The notes below the pieces were generated by a model. That model was not told the DNA's origin. It did no database searches and saw nothing but the letters and a program-made list of their open reading frames with translations. 64,000 nucleotides of DNA from Vibrio sp. CDRSL-10 TSBA. Its GTDB lineage: Bacteria > Pseudomonadota > Gammaproteobacteria > Enterobacterales > Vibrionaceae. Below, in pieces: positions 38,527 through 50,885 of this stretch. Location of the stretch: NCBI GenBank assembly GCA_039696685.1, contig CP155566.1, positions 2,418,001-2,482,000 of the forward strand. Reading direction: 5' to 3'. Every line of letters starts with the position of its first letter. Positions within the stretch are counted from its first letter, which is position 1. Made by a program: the position numbers and the translations under genes.

Positions 38527-39552
38527 TTAAGCCTGGTTAAGAATGCCATCAAGACGGCTGAATACCCGGCGAGCATTGCCTTCGAAAATCATCGATTTTT
38601 CCTGCTCTGACAGCTTAGTGTTGGCATCGATATAGCGTTTAGTGTCATCGAAGTAATGACCGGTTTCCGGGTCGATGCCACGCACTGCGCCAATCATTTC
38701 CGATGCAAACAGGATGTTTTTGGCCGGCAGCAGATCAAGCAGCAGGTCGATGCCTTTCTGGTGGTAAACACAGGTATCAAAATAGATGTTGTTGAGGACT
38801 GACTCTTCCAGCGGTGGCAAGCCCATATCCTGAGCGATACCACGGAAACGTCCCCAGTGATAAGGAACGGCACCGCCGCCGTGCGGAATAATGATCTTCA
38901 GTTCAGGAAAATCTTTAAACACGTCAGACATCAGCAGCTGGCTGAACGCTGTGGTATCAGCCCCCAGATAGTGAGAACTGGTGGTGTGGAAACAGTGATT
39001 ACAAGCAGCGCTGACATGAATCATGGCCGGAACATCCAGCTCGACCAGTTTTTCATACAGCGGGTAAAAACTGCGATCGCCCAGCGAAGCATCCTGCCAG
39101 AAACCGCCTGTGGTATCCGGGTTGAGGTTACAGCCGATAAAGCCCATCTCTTCGACACAACGCACCAGTTCAGGAATGGATTTGCTCGGTGTAATCCCCG
39201 GAGATTGAGGCAACTGGGCTACCGGAGCAAAGTTATTCGGATACAGGTCGCACACGCGGCGAATCAGATCATTCTGATGCTCGGTCCAGTAACGGCTGGT
39301 GTATTCGTTGCCAATATGGTGTCCCATCCAACTGGCACGCGGGGAAAAAATCGTCAGGTCGGTTCCGCGCTCTTGTTGCAGACGCAACTGGTTATTATCA
39401 ATGCTTTCGCGGATTTCATCATCGCTGATGTGGATAGTCCCTTTCTCGCCACGATAGGCTGGGTCTTGTTTTAATGCGGCTTTTTGTGATTCACGATAAT
39501 CACCGACTTGTGGCGGCGTTGTCGTGTAATGGCCATGACAATCAATAATCAT
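38527..39552 (-). CDS. ligJ: 4-Oxalomesaconate hydratase
   Basis: 341-residue amidohydrolase-superfamily protein ([15 protein letters not shown] with metal His; [16 protein letters not shown] near 70; [12 protein letters not shown] near 232). LigJ hydrates 4-oxalomesaconate to 4-carboxy-4-hydroxy-2-oxoadipate. First gene of the long leftward operon ligJ-ligK-galD-ligI-ligA-ligB-tctCBA. Intact frame. Divergent from the LysR-type regulator. Confidence 0.92.
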   Translation of the reverse strand: MIIDCHGHYTTTPPQVGDYRESQKAALKQDPAYRGEKGTIHISDDEIRESIDNNQLRLQQERGTDLTIFSPRASWMGHHIGNEYTSRYWTEHQNDLIRRVCDLYPNNFAPVAQLPQSPGITPSKSIPELVRCVEEMGFIGCNLNPDTTGGFWQDASLGDRSFYPLYEKLVELDVPAMIHVSAACNHCFHTTSSHYLGADTTAFSQLLMSDVFKDFPELKIIIPHGGGAVPYHWGRFRGIAQDMGLPPLEESVLNNIYFDTCVYHQKGIDLLLDLLPAKNILFASEMIGAVRGIDPETGHYFDDTKRYIDANTKLSEQEKSMIFEGNARRVFSRLDGILNQA

Positions 39553-39708
39553 ACTTAGTCTGCTCCCTTGTCACTAAGCAATTGGACTTACTCAATGCGT
39601 GGATCACAGTATTTACATTTGCGTTACGTTTTGGCTATTTCAATTTACACCAACGGTATTGGTTTTTGATATAGTATTAAAAATCGAGATAGAAAGATTA
39701 CGCATAAA
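39553..39708. promoter_or_regulatory. Divergent lig / regulator promoter region
   Basis: 156-bp spacer between ligJ (leftward) and the LysR-type gene (rightward). It contains ACCAA-CGGTA-TTGGT (39649-39663), a short dyad of the kind LysR regulators recognise. The nonamer TTGGCTATT (39631-39639) recurs, twice and inverted, in the palindrome at 40951-40979. A CTTAGT/ACTAAG inverted pair (near 39554-39578) overlaps the ligJ ribosome site. No clean -35/-10 pair was fixed. Confidence 0.5.
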
Positions 39709-40927
39709 ATGGAAAAGATACCCAACCTGCGCCACTTGGTCGCGTTCGTTGCTGTGGTCAAAAACGGCAGTATCAGCAAAGCATCGGAAAGCATTTTTTT
39801 ATCCCAGCCAGCCATCACTCAGGCTTTGGCCAAAATTGAGAAGTCGCTCAAAACTTCGCTGTTTGAACGCAAGACCGACGGGATGAATCTGACTGAGGAA
39901 GGTGAATTATTCAGTTTCCGCATCGAGCGGGCTCTGGAGATGCTGAGCCTGGCGATCAAGAAAAGTTACCGCCTGGATAAATCCGCCGCCACTGCAGCCA
40001 CACCCAGTTTATTTGCACTGACCACCACACAACTGCGCGCTTTAGTCGCCGTATCCGAAGCACAAAATTACTCGGCGGCCGGGCGTAATATTGGTGTATC
40101 CCAGTCCTCTCTATATAGAGCGTGTAAAGATCTCGAAGAGTATCTGGGCACAGTTTTATTTGAAAAAACCAGTCTGGGAGTTAGCCCGACCAAAGCGGCC
40201 CAAGCCCTGAGCCGGGCGGTAAAACTGGCCTTTAATGAAATCAACCAGGGCATTGCCGAAATCGATGCCAAGAATAATGTCAGTGCCGGCAGTATCATCA
40301 TTGGTAGTCTTCCACTGGCAAGAACCTGTATTTTACCTAGTACAATCAATGAGTTTACTCAAAATTTCCCGGATTTTAATGTCAGCGTCCTTGATGGGTT
40401 ATATGAGGATTTACTCGAACACTTACGGCGTGGCGAGCTGGACGTGATTGTCGGCGCACTGCGTTTTCCGGTGCCTTCCTACGATGTACATCAGGAAACA
40501 CTGTTTTTTACCTCTAACGTCATCCTGGCTCGCAAAGGTCACCCGCTGGGAAAAATGACAAAAGTGACTCTGGATGATTTATGCCACTATGGCTGGGTTA
40601 TTTCCCGTAAGAAACACCCCCGGACGCCACATGTTCGAGCAGCTCTTTCTCAGTAAAGATCACCCACTGCCACAACAGATAGTTGAAGCCAGCTCACAGA
40701 TGCTGGTGCGTGAAATCGTGGTCGGCAGCGACAAACTGACCATGCTGCCCAAACACCAGGTGCACAGAGAGTTGAGCGAAGGCGCATTTGAAATGATCGG
40801 TTACGACACTGAACAACAAAAACGTGCGATCGGTATCACGGTGCGTAAAAGTTGGCGCGGTACCACGACGCAGGAAGCCTTTGTTGAAACCATACGTCGC
40901 ATTGGTCTCTCACTGATCAATCTATAA
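39709..40927 (+). CDS. LysR-family regulator with two tandem winged-HTH domains, frameshifted as read
   Basis: 405 residues, about 100 more than an ordinary LysR protein. Residues ~5-70 are a first wHTH (LRHLVAFVAVVKNGSISKAS) and residues ~105-170 a second (LRALVAVSEAQNYSAAGRN). The effector-binding domain follows. The frame breaks at GAAAC 40611-40615; with GAAC it reads ISRKNTPGRHMFEQLF. It is divergent from the ligJ operon and precedes the ligC operon, so it probably controls both, perhaps with protocatechuate or a downstream acid as effector. Confidence 0.86.
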
Positions 40928-40950
40928 GAAAATGATATAGGCCATCCAAA

Positions 40951-40979
40951 ATTGGCTATTCAGAATTTGAATAGCCAAT
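40951..40979. promoter_or_regulatory. Palindrome with TTGGCTATT half-sites
   Basis: Perfect 12-bp inverted repeat ATTGGCTATTCA / TGAATAGCCAAT around a 5-bp spacer, 24 bp past the regulator's stop codon. No T tract follows, so it is a poor terminator. It shares TTGGCTATT with the regulator-ligJ promoter, which favours an operator for the LysR-type protein. Confidence 0.5.
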
Positions 40980-41084
40980 ACTAAATTTCAATTATCCCGA
41001 TGCCATTCCGTTTGCTAACTTAGCCATCAATAAAACAACTTCAATACACTCCATCAACATATTTGCTACCTGAACGTTTAAGGA

Positions 41085-41585
41085 ATGTGTATGGCAAAAA
41101 TTTCGCGACTGGCGCTGATTGGTTTCGGACTTACCGCACAGAACATGCTCAGACTCGGGGTTAACCAGGCCGAGCGTGTCATTACGGCTTTTGACCCGAA
41201 CACGTTACATGATGACAGCTGTAAAACTCAGCTGGAGCGCTTTATCATCTGCGGGGTGCAAGGCTGCTTTTCAGTGGCGGATGCCATTAACAGCGCCCAT
41301 CTGATCCTGCTCAGTGATGCAGAGCGTGACCTCTCCCCCTGGCTGGAAGAGCTTGTGCCGCAGCTCAAACCGGGCCAGGTTGTCGCCGATCTGCGCAGCG
41401 GCAACGTCGATAAGGCCCGTTTACAACAAGAGGTCGAGGGCCGACAAGCGGCCTATATAGATGGTGAGATTGATATCCATCATGACAACCTTGTGATTCG
41501 CAGCACGCAGCATTCAAGGCTACTGGAGATCTTTAAATCTTTAGATGTCAGAACGGCTCACCTGGATCTCAACCGCGCCGGCTAG
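41085..41585 (+). CDS. Short NAD(P)-binding protein related to 6-phosphogluconate dehydrogenase-like oxidoreductases
   Basis: 166 residues covering only a Rossmann domain (ALIGFGLTAQNMLRLGV near residue 8; ADLRSGNVDKARL near 100). The family normally adds a second, helical domain (DUF1932 or NAD_binding_11) and is ~290 residues. Here the gene stops after the first domain, without a visible fragment of the second and without a GAAAC-type break. It may be a truncated relic. The site is upstream of ligC, where such oxidoreductases are sometimes found. Substrate unknown. Confidence 0.6.
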   Translation: MCMAKISRLALIGFGLTAQNMLRLGVNQAERVITAFDPNTLHDDSCKTQLERFIICGVQGCFSVADAINSAHLILLSDAERDLSPWLEELVPQLKPGQVVADLRSGNVDKARLQQEVEGRQAAYIDGEIDIHHDNLVIRSTQHSRLLEIFKSLDVRTAHLDLNRAG

Positions 41586-41632
41586 CGAGAGATGGTTGCA
41601 AGAAAAATATCTCTCAAAAAATCGCAACTGAA

Positions 41633-41674
41633 CAATATAGCAGTTCAATATAGCAACCCAATATAAACAATATA
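41633..41674. repeat. CAATATA heptamer repeats upstream of ligC
   Basis: CAATATA occurs at 41633, 41646, 41659 and 41668. The first three are exactly 13 bp apart and the last 9 bp further. They end 58 bp upstream of the ligC start codon. They could be regulator-binding repeats or part of an AT-rich leader. Confidence 0.5.
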
Positions 41675-41731
41675 AAAACTCAAGATAACCAGTCAGTGGG
41701 CAAACCACTCCGGAAACAGAAAGGAAACGTT

Positions 41732-42686
41732 ATGAATATTTGTGTCGTTGGTGCCTCTGGCGCTTTTGGAACTAAACACCTGGAAGCCTTAAGTCAAATT
41801 GATGACGTTCAGGTTTCTGCACTGGTTGGCAGTGAAGTGGATAAAATGACCGCGCTGGGTGAGAAATACCCGGGAGCCGTCATCAGCGACAGCCTGAGCG
41901 AAGTGCTGGCGCTTGATACTGTCGATGCCGTCATTCTGGCGACTCCGACCCACATGCACGCCAGACAGGCGATTGAGTGTCTCGAAGCAGGTAAACATGT
42001 CCTGGTTGAAATCCCGATGGCCGACAACATCGAAGATGCCCGCCGTCTGGTTGAAGTGCAGAAACAGACCGGACTGGTGGCGGTTGCCGGCCATACCCGC
42101 CGCTTTAACCCAAGCCATCAGTGGATTCACAACAAAATTGCTGCTGGTGAGCTGCATATCCAGCAAATGGACGTGCAGACTTACTTCTTCCGTCGCACCA
42201 ACACCAACGCCAAAGGTGAAGCGCGCAGCTGGACCGATCATCTGCTGTGGCACCACGCCTGCCATACCGTGGATCTGTTCCAATACCAGACCGGTCAGAC
42301 CGCCAGCCAATTACAGGCGATGCAGGGCCCGATTCATCCGCAGCTCGGGATTGCGATGGACATGAGTATCGGTCTCAAAGTGCCATCCGGCGCTATCTGT
42401 ACCCTGTCACTCTCCTTCAACAACGACGGGCCTTTCGGCACCTTCTTCCGCTACATCTGTGAAGAAGGCACCTACATCGCCCGCTACGATGACCTGTTTC
42501 GATGGCTACGACAACCCAATCGACCTGTCCGGCGTGACCGTGTCCAACAACGGCATTGAGCTGATTGACCGTGAATTTATCGCTGCCATCCGTGAAGGAC
42601 GCGAACCTAACTCATCGGTGCTGCAATGTCTGAGTGCAATGGAAACGCTGCACAAGCTGGAACAACTGTTAGAAAACAACGGGTAA
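41732..42686 (+). CDS. ligC: 4-Carboxy-2-hydroxymuconate-6-semialdehyde dehydrogenase, frameshifted as read
   Basis: Gfo/Idh/MocA-type oxidoreductase resembling LigC of the 4,5-pathway: GASGAFGTKHLEAL near residue 7 (NAD(P) site), LVEIPMADNIEDA near 97, and WTDHLLWHHACHTVDL near 170, where the catalytic His lies. It oxidises the hemiacetal of the LigAB product to 2-pyrone-4,6-dicarboxylate. Start ATG 41732 has AAAGGAAACG upstream. The frame breaks at GTTTC 42496-42500; with GTTC it reads YDDLFDGYDNPIDLSGVTV and totals 317 residues. It leads a rightward operon. Confidence 0.92.
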
Positions 42687-42690
42687 TCAG

Positions 42691-43692
42691 ATGAAAAAGA
42701 TCGGACAACTGACCAGTCGTGCAGTCGGGTTAGGCTGCATGAACCTCTCACATGCTTACGGACCGGCGACTCCGGCTCGTGAAGCCTCAGCCCTGCTTAA
42801 CCAGGCGCTGGACTTGGGGTATGACCATCTCGATACCGCAACCTTATATGGGGCGGGTGCCAACGAGACTCTGCTGGGTCAGGCCGTTATGCATCGACGT
42901 GATGAATTTTTGCTGGCCAGTAAATGCGGCATGTATATCGACCCGCAGGGAACCAAACAGATCAGTGGTGACCCGGCATTGATCCGCCGCCAGTGTGAAG
43001 ACAGCCTGCGCCGTCTCAATACCGATGTGATTGATCTCTACTACCTGCATCGCTGGGATAAAACCATCCCGATAGAAGAGACCGTCGGTGAACTGAGTCG
43101 TCTGGTCGAGGAAGGCAAAATTCGTGAAATCGGTTTGTCCGAAGTCTCTGCCACTACATTACGTAAAGCGCATGCGGTGCACCCGATTGGCGCGGTCCAG
43201 AGCGAATATTCACTCTGGACCCGCAATCCGGAAATCGCTCTGCTTGATGCGTGCCGCGAGCTGGATGTCACCCTGGTGGCATTCAGTCCGCTGGGACGCG
43301 GCATGCTGACCGGCACCCTGCGCGACAACCAGGCACTGGCCGACAAAGATATCCGCCGTGCGATGCCGCGCTTCGATGAGAGTAACTTCGCCCGTAATCT
43401 GAGCCTGATTGATGGTCTGCAACAACAACTCGATATCTGGCACGCAGAAGGCAAACTGGATCTCAACCTGGCGCAGTTAGCTCTGGCCTGGCTCAACAGT
43501 CAGCAGGTTGAGCTGGTTTCGATTCCGGGTACCACCAACCCTGACCATCTGGCGCAAAACATCGCCGCCAGTGAAATGACACTCAGTGCTGATATGGTTG
43601 CCGCGCTGGATGATCTCATCAACCACAACCGGGTTGCCGGACCGCGCTATAACGCCGCCACCCAAACTGAAATTGATACCGAAGAATTTTAA
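42691..43692 (+). CDS. Aldo/keto reductase
   Basis: 333-residue AKR with catalytic Asp in GYDHLDTATLYG (near residue 48), Lys in LLASKCGMYID, and His in YYLHRWDKT (near 118), and the NADPH-binding end IPGTTNPDHLAQN. It follows ligC by 4 bp and precedes the TRAP transporter. No step of the 4,5-pathway needs it, so it may detoxify an aldehyde or open another peripheral route. Specific substrate unknown. Confidence 0.88.
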   Translation: MKKIGQLTSRAVGLGCMNLSHAYGPATPAREASALLNQALDLGYDHLDTATLYGAGANETLLGQAVMHRRDEFLLASKCGMYIDPQGTKQISGDPALIRRQCEDSLRRLNTDVIDLYYLHRWDKTIPIEETVGELSRLVEEGKIREIGLSEVSATTLRKAHAVHPIGAVQSEYSLWTRNPEIALLDACRELDVTLVAFSPLGRGMLTGTLRDNQALADKDIRRAMPRFDESNFARNLSLIDGLQQQLDIWHAEGKLDLNLAQLALAWLNSQQVELVSIPGTTNPDHLAQNIAASEMTLSADMVAALDDLINHNRVAGPRYNAATQTEIDTEEF

Positions 43693-43720
43693 TAACCGCC
43701 AACAGCTGCATGGATGCAGC

Positions 43721-43755
43721 GCCGGGACATCTGCCGTCCCGGCCCCTGTTTTCAG
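43721..43755 (+). terminator. Hairpin between the aldo/keto reductase and TRAP genes
   Basis: GCCGGGAC-ATCTGCC-GTCCCGGC stem followed by CCCTGTTTTC. It may terminate or attenuate transcription into the TRAP genes. Confidence 0.6.
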
Positions 43756-43811
43756 CCTGTAGCTGGCGAGCTGACCGCCTGGCGATAACGTGAAAATAAA
43801 CATGAGTATGG

Positions 43812-44853
43812 ATGCGAATGATGAAAAAGATAACAACCCTGACTGCCTGCACAATCGGCACTTTACTCGCGGCTTCATCAGCTCAGGCTGCGGACGTTAA
43901 CCTGCGTTTTGGCCATTTCTGGCCGGCGGTGTCGGCGATACACACCGATCTGTTCCAGGCTTGGGCCGACCAGGTCGAACAGGACTCCAATGGCCGGATC
44001 AATGTCGATATCTACGCCAGTTCTACGCTGGCTAAAGCTCCGGCGCAATACGACGCCGTCAGTCACCAGATTCTTGATATGACCGCCACGGTGCAGGGCT
44101 ATACCGCCAACCGCTTTCCGCTCACCCAAATCGTCGAGTTGCCGGGCGTGGTCAAAAGCGCCGTGCAGGGCTCCTGTGTGATTGAAAATCTCTATACCGA
44201 AGGTCTGATCGCATCCGAATACAAAGATACCCGACCACTGTTCATGTTTACCCATGGTCCGGGTCTGCTGCATACCAAAGACAAGAAGGTCGAAACCCCA
44301 CAAGATCTGGCCAACCTGCGTATCCGCCGTCCGACGTCAGTCGTCGCCGGTTTGCTGGAAAAACTCGATGCCCTGCCGGTCGGCATGCCGGCACCGGACT
44401 CTTATCAGTCACTGCAACGTGGTGTGATTGACGGGGTCGCCCTGCCTTGGGAAGGGGCCAAAGTATTTAAAATCAATGAACAGGCGAATAACCACACTGA
44501 TCTGGGCGGCCTGTATTCTCTGGCGTTTCGTTGTAACCATGAATAAAAACGTCTACAACCGCCTGACACCGGAACTGAAAGCCGTGATTGATAAAAACTC
44601 CGGCATGTCATGGACATTAAAAGCAGGTGAGACATTCGATGCACTCGATAGCCAAGGCATGGCCGAAGCCAAACAAAAAGGCCAGCAGATCACCACCATC
44701 AGTCCTGATCACTTCAACAGCGAGTGGAAACCGGTACTCGACAGTGTCACCCAGCAATACCTGGATGATCTCGAAGCCAAAGGTTTACCGGCCAAAGCGG
44801 TTTATCAGCGTGCCATGGCGCTGTCTGCCGGCAGCTGTGCGAATCCGGTTTAA
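43812..44853 (+). CDS. TRAP transporter, substrate-binding protein DctP, frameshifted as read
   Basis: DctP-type extracytoplasmic solute-binding protein: signal peptide about residues 1-27 (AQA cleavage), and LRIRRPTSVVAGLLEKLDALPVGMP, where the conserved Arg of DctP proteins lies. ATG codons at 43812, 43818 and 43821 are all possible starts. The frame breaks at GTTTC 44525-44529; with GTTC it reads YSLAFVVTMNKNVYNRL and the full length is ~346 residues. Directly upstream of the matching membrane subunits. Ligand unknown; a 4-hydroxybenzoate-like aromatic acid is possible because pobA ends the operon. Confidence 0.88.
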
Positions 44854-44877
44854 GCGATACCTGTCGGGAGTAATGTT

Positions 44878-45452
44878 ATGACTGCACTCAGAAATCTTAT
44901 CAATCAGATAGCAAATGCCATGCACATGCTGAGCGGTGTATTGCTGATCAGCATGATGCTGGTGACATTGATTGATGTCCTGACCCGTACCCTGTATGGC
45001 CTCAGTGACGGTGCGATTGCGCTGACCTTTATCGGCGGCGTGGAGCTGATCAAATACGGCCTGTTGTTTACCATTTTGTTTACCCTGCCTCAGTCGGTCG
45101 GTGATTCTCAGGTCGTGGTCGATCTGTTTACCGATCGCATGTCCGAGCGGGCAAAAATCTATCTCGAATCCTTCTACCTGCTTGGTTTTGCTCTGCTCGG
45201 CGCTGGCATGACCTACCGTTTTTACGACGCCATTGAGGGCGCCATCCTGAGTGGTGAAACCACCCAGGACCTGATGATTCCGATGCCATGGGTTTATCGC
45301 ATTGTGGTGTTCGCGACCGCTATGCTGACCCTGCGCTGCCTGCTGCTGACCTGGGATCTGATCCGCTCTCATCACCGCAACCAAGGCACCACCACTGAAG
45401 CGCATACCACGTCGCTTCCCCAATCGAATCAACAACATAAAGAGGTGATGTA

Positions 45453-45453
<1 letters not shown>
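44878..45453 (+). CDS. TRAP transporter, small membrane subunit DctQ
   Basis: 191 residues, four predicted membrane helices, DctQ-type. It ends at 45453, where the large-subunit ATG begins (TAATG overlap), so translation is coupled. A His/Gln-rich tail follows the last helix. Confidence 0.88.
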
Positions 45454-48007
<2,554 letters not shown>

Positions 48008-48075
48008 ACAACAACGACTAAACCGAATCGCACTGCAGCAGTCTACTCTGTACGCCGCGCGACACAAGATAACTC

Positions 48076-48112
48076 AAGGCCTGTCCGGATCTCCCTCCGG
48101 GCGGGCCTTTCT
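48076..48112. terminator. Terminator between pobA and topB
   Basis: AAGGCCTGTCCGG-ATCTCCCT-CCGGGCGGGCCTTTCTT stem-loop with imperfect pairing. A rightward T run follows; it lies between convergent genes. Confidence 0.7.
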
Positions 48113-48130
48113 TATTTACCCGCTAGCTTG

Positions 48131-50073
48131 TTACGCCTGGCCCTTCGGCTTAGCTTTAAAACTGCGTCGTTTACGTTTAAACGCCGGCCTTTCCACCGCA
48201 GGTAACGCGCGCAATGAGTCCGGAAACCGGGCCGCTTTTAACCTGCTGCATCAGAGTGTCGATTTGTTGCTGCAGTGCCTGCATAAACGGCTGATAAGCC
48301 TGGCCGCGCTCCGCCATCGCCTGCAACTGGTACTCCCAGTGGGCCGTCATATCCGGATAGGTTGATTCTTGCGGCAGCGCATGAATCAGACCGCGTCCGG
48401 CTGGCGAACTTTTGATGATTTTACCTTCCCGCTTGAGTAACTGGCGTTTGAACAAGGTATCGAGGATCCCGGCCCGGGTCGCCTCGGTCCCGAGCCCGTC
48501 GGTATCACGCAGAATTTTCTTCAGCTCTTTATCAGCCACAAAACGGGCAATGCCTGTCATGGCTTGCAGCAGAGTCGCTTCAGTAAAATGCCGCGGCGGC
48601 TCGGTTTTGCGATCTTTAATCTCACCTTCACGACAGGTAAGCACGGTGCCGACCGGTAGCGGCGGAACGGTATCGACGCCTTCATCCTGCTCATCTTTAT
48701 GTCCGGTCAGGGCTTTCCATCCCGCCGACATCAACTGACGACCTTTGGCGACAAAGGTGCCACCGGCAATATCAAACACCAGCTTGGCTTCAGCGTAGAC
48801 CGCCGGCGGGTAGAACTGGATCAGGTACTGACGCGCAATCAGTTGATAGACTTTCATCTCCTGGGCAGACAAGGCATTGACTGACGCCTGTTTCGGGGTA
48901 GGAATAATCGCGTGGTGAGCATCCACCTTGGCATCATTCCAGGCTTTGGATTTACGGCTTAAATCCGCACCGCTCACCGCACTGGCCAACTCACTGGCAT
49001 TATGTGCGACCGCCGTAGTCACCGACCCCGCCTGAGCAAAATGCTCTTTAGGCAGGTAACGACAATCGGAACGCGGATAAGTAATCAGCTTATGTTTCTC
49101 ATACAGCGCCTGACAGATATCCAGCACCTGCTGGGCACTGAGATTAAAACGTTTCGCCGCATCAATCTGCAGAGCGGATAAAGAATACGGCAGCGGCGCT
49201 GCCTGCTTAGTCTGATTCTGCTCGGATTCAAGCACCTTGGCCGGCTGGCCGGCAATCCGCCCGGCCACATTTTCCACCAGCTTACGGCTGAGCACCCGCC
49301 CTTCTTCATCTTGCCAGGGTTTACACGCTTCACTCGGCTTCCAGCGTGCGCGGATATCAAACGCCCCGCTGCTGTCCTGGTAAGGAATCAAGGCATCCAG
49401 GGTAAAGTAATCTTTCGGTACAAACTGCTCAATTTCTTCATCACGCCGCACCACCAGCCCCAGAAACCGGCGTTTGCACCCGACCAACCGACAGCACGCC
49501 CTGATAACCAGCCTTCTGACCGAGCAAGGTATAGGCACGCGACATATTCATCCCGTACAACCAGTCGGCTCGTGAGCGGGCCAATGCCGAAACCGACAAC
49601 GGAATAAACTCGCGGTTACTGCGCATCGATGACAATGCTCGTTTTACTGCCGGTAAGTTCAGGTCGCTGATCAGCAGACGCTCCATCGTCTCTTTTTTGC
49701 TTTTGCTGACTTTGCAGTAATCAATCACCTCATCCACCAGCAACTGGCCTTCGCGGTCCGGGTCGCCCGCATGCACGATCTGAGTGGCTTCTTTAAGCAG
49801 TTTACGCACCACACTCAATTGCTTACTGGCGGATTTTCTCGCCCTCAGCTGCCACTGTTCGGGCACGATGGGCAGATCAGCCAGATTCCATTTCTTGTAA
49901 CGTTCATCATAAGCATCCGGCTCGACCTGTTCGAGCAGATGGCCGATACACCAAGTCACCACATCCCCGTTGGCGCAGCGAATAAAACCTTGATCCTTTT
50001 TATGCGGTTTGGGTAATGCGTCGGCAATGGCTCTGCCTAAGCTGGGTTTTTCTGCAATAAATAAACGGCTCAT
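48131..50073 (-). CDS. topB: DNA topoisomerase III, two frameshifts as read
   Basis: Type IA topoisomerase: N-terminal Toprim ([20 protein letters not shown]), [15 protein letters not shown] (Mg-binding DxD), and the catalytic Tyr in [13 protein letters not shown] (near residue 329). It relaxes and decatenates DNA at replication intermediates. Two breaks: GAAAC 49463-49467, where GAAC restores [18 protein letters not shown]; and GAAAC 48223-48227, where GAAC restores [22 protein letters not shown], moving the stop from about 48177 to 48131. The result is 646 residues, close to the family norm. A conserved chromosomal gene, so a real double null is unlikely. Confidence 0.92.
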
Positions 50074-50090
50074 AACCTGACGGACGACAA

Positions 50091-50125
50091 GAAAAAATTA
50101 AGGCCACATTATCGAATGTGGCCTT
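50091..50125 (-). terminator. Rho-independent terminator of grxD
   Basis: Read leftwards, AAGGCCACATT-CGAT-AATGTGGCCTT is followed by AATTTTTTC. It lies 48 bp past the grxD stop. Confidence 0.85.
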
Positions 50126-50172
50126 AGGAAATCAAGAAAAACTGTAGTTTTATACAGTATTTTCGACGAATA

Positions 50173-50508
50173 TCAGTCTTCGCTGCTCGCTGCGCGTGCT
50201 GCCGCTTCTTTGATCAGTGGCTGAAGTTCACCCTTCTGGAACATCTCAATGATGATGTCACAACCACCAATCAGCTCGCCTTCAACCCACAGCTGCGGGA
50301 AAGTTGGCCATTGAGCGTAAACTGGCAGTTCAGCGCGGATGTCAGGGTTTTGCAGGATATCAACGTAAGCAAATTTTTCACCACAAGCCATCAGAGCCTG
50401 AGATGCCTGAGAAGAGAAACCACAGCTAGGTAGCTTAGGTGAACCTTTCATGTACAGAAGGATCGCGTTCTCTGAAATTTGCTGTTTGATTTTATCGATG
50501 GTTTCCAT
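50173..50508 (-). CDS. grxD: Monothiol glutaredoxin (Grx4 type)
   Basis: 111-residue monothiol glutaredoxin with the CGFS active site (Cys29-Ser32; LPSCGFSSQ) and the glutathione-binding WPTFPQLWVEGELIGGCDI. GrxD binds and transfers a 2Fe-2S cluster with glutathione and BolA partners. Divergent from sodB; both respond to iron or oxidative stress in relatives, but that link is not shown here. Confidence 0.95.
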   Translation of the reverse strand: METIDKIKQQISENAILLYMKGSPKLPSCGFSSQASQALMACGEKFAYVDILQNPDIRAELPVYAQWPTFPQLWVEGELIGGCDIIIEMFQKGELQPLIKEAAARAASSED

Positions 50509-50885
50509 TGCTTCCTCTTAATGGAGTTTAATTTTCATGAGCCACATTCTAAATCATTAATAGAGAATAAAAAGCCCATTATCATTATGGTTTCTGGCGC
50601 AGCTTTGTACAAACTGCAAAATTAACTTTCTGACTTGCCTTTATCGCAGAAGGCGCCTACTTTGCCAAGAGTCGGTTTACGCTCAGGATCGATTTACACT
50701 GTTGATCGATTTACCACTTGATCAATTGACCTGCGTGGCTGGATAAACGATTTTTCTCAAGATTGGGCTTTTAATAAAGTAAAAACTTGCTAAAATAGAT
50801 CGCAAGTCAGTCGTATCGACGAAAATAAAAACACTGGAAGCAATCCGAAAGAGATAACTCTTTCAAATATATGGAGAATCGAGTA
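50509..50885. promoter_or_regulatory. Divergent grxD / sodB regulatory region
   Basis: 377-bp gene-free spacer. A TAAAAT -10 candidate for sodB is at 50791-50796, inside an inverted repeat ACTTGC-N11-GCAAGT (50785-50807). GATCGATTTAC is directly repeated at 50688-50698 and 50704-50714. No -35 box with correct spacing was found. A GGAG ribosome site (50872-50875) precedes sodB. Confidence 0.45.

Noticed and set aside
40951..40979. Rho-independent terminator of the LysR gene
   Set aside because: The hairpin is followed by ACTAAATTTC, with no T run. A role as operator fits better, though a terminator role is not fully excluded.
41633..41674. CRISPR or iteron-type origin made by the CAATATA repeats
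   Set aside because: The unit is 7 bp, only four copies exist, and no replication protein gene or other origin feature is near.
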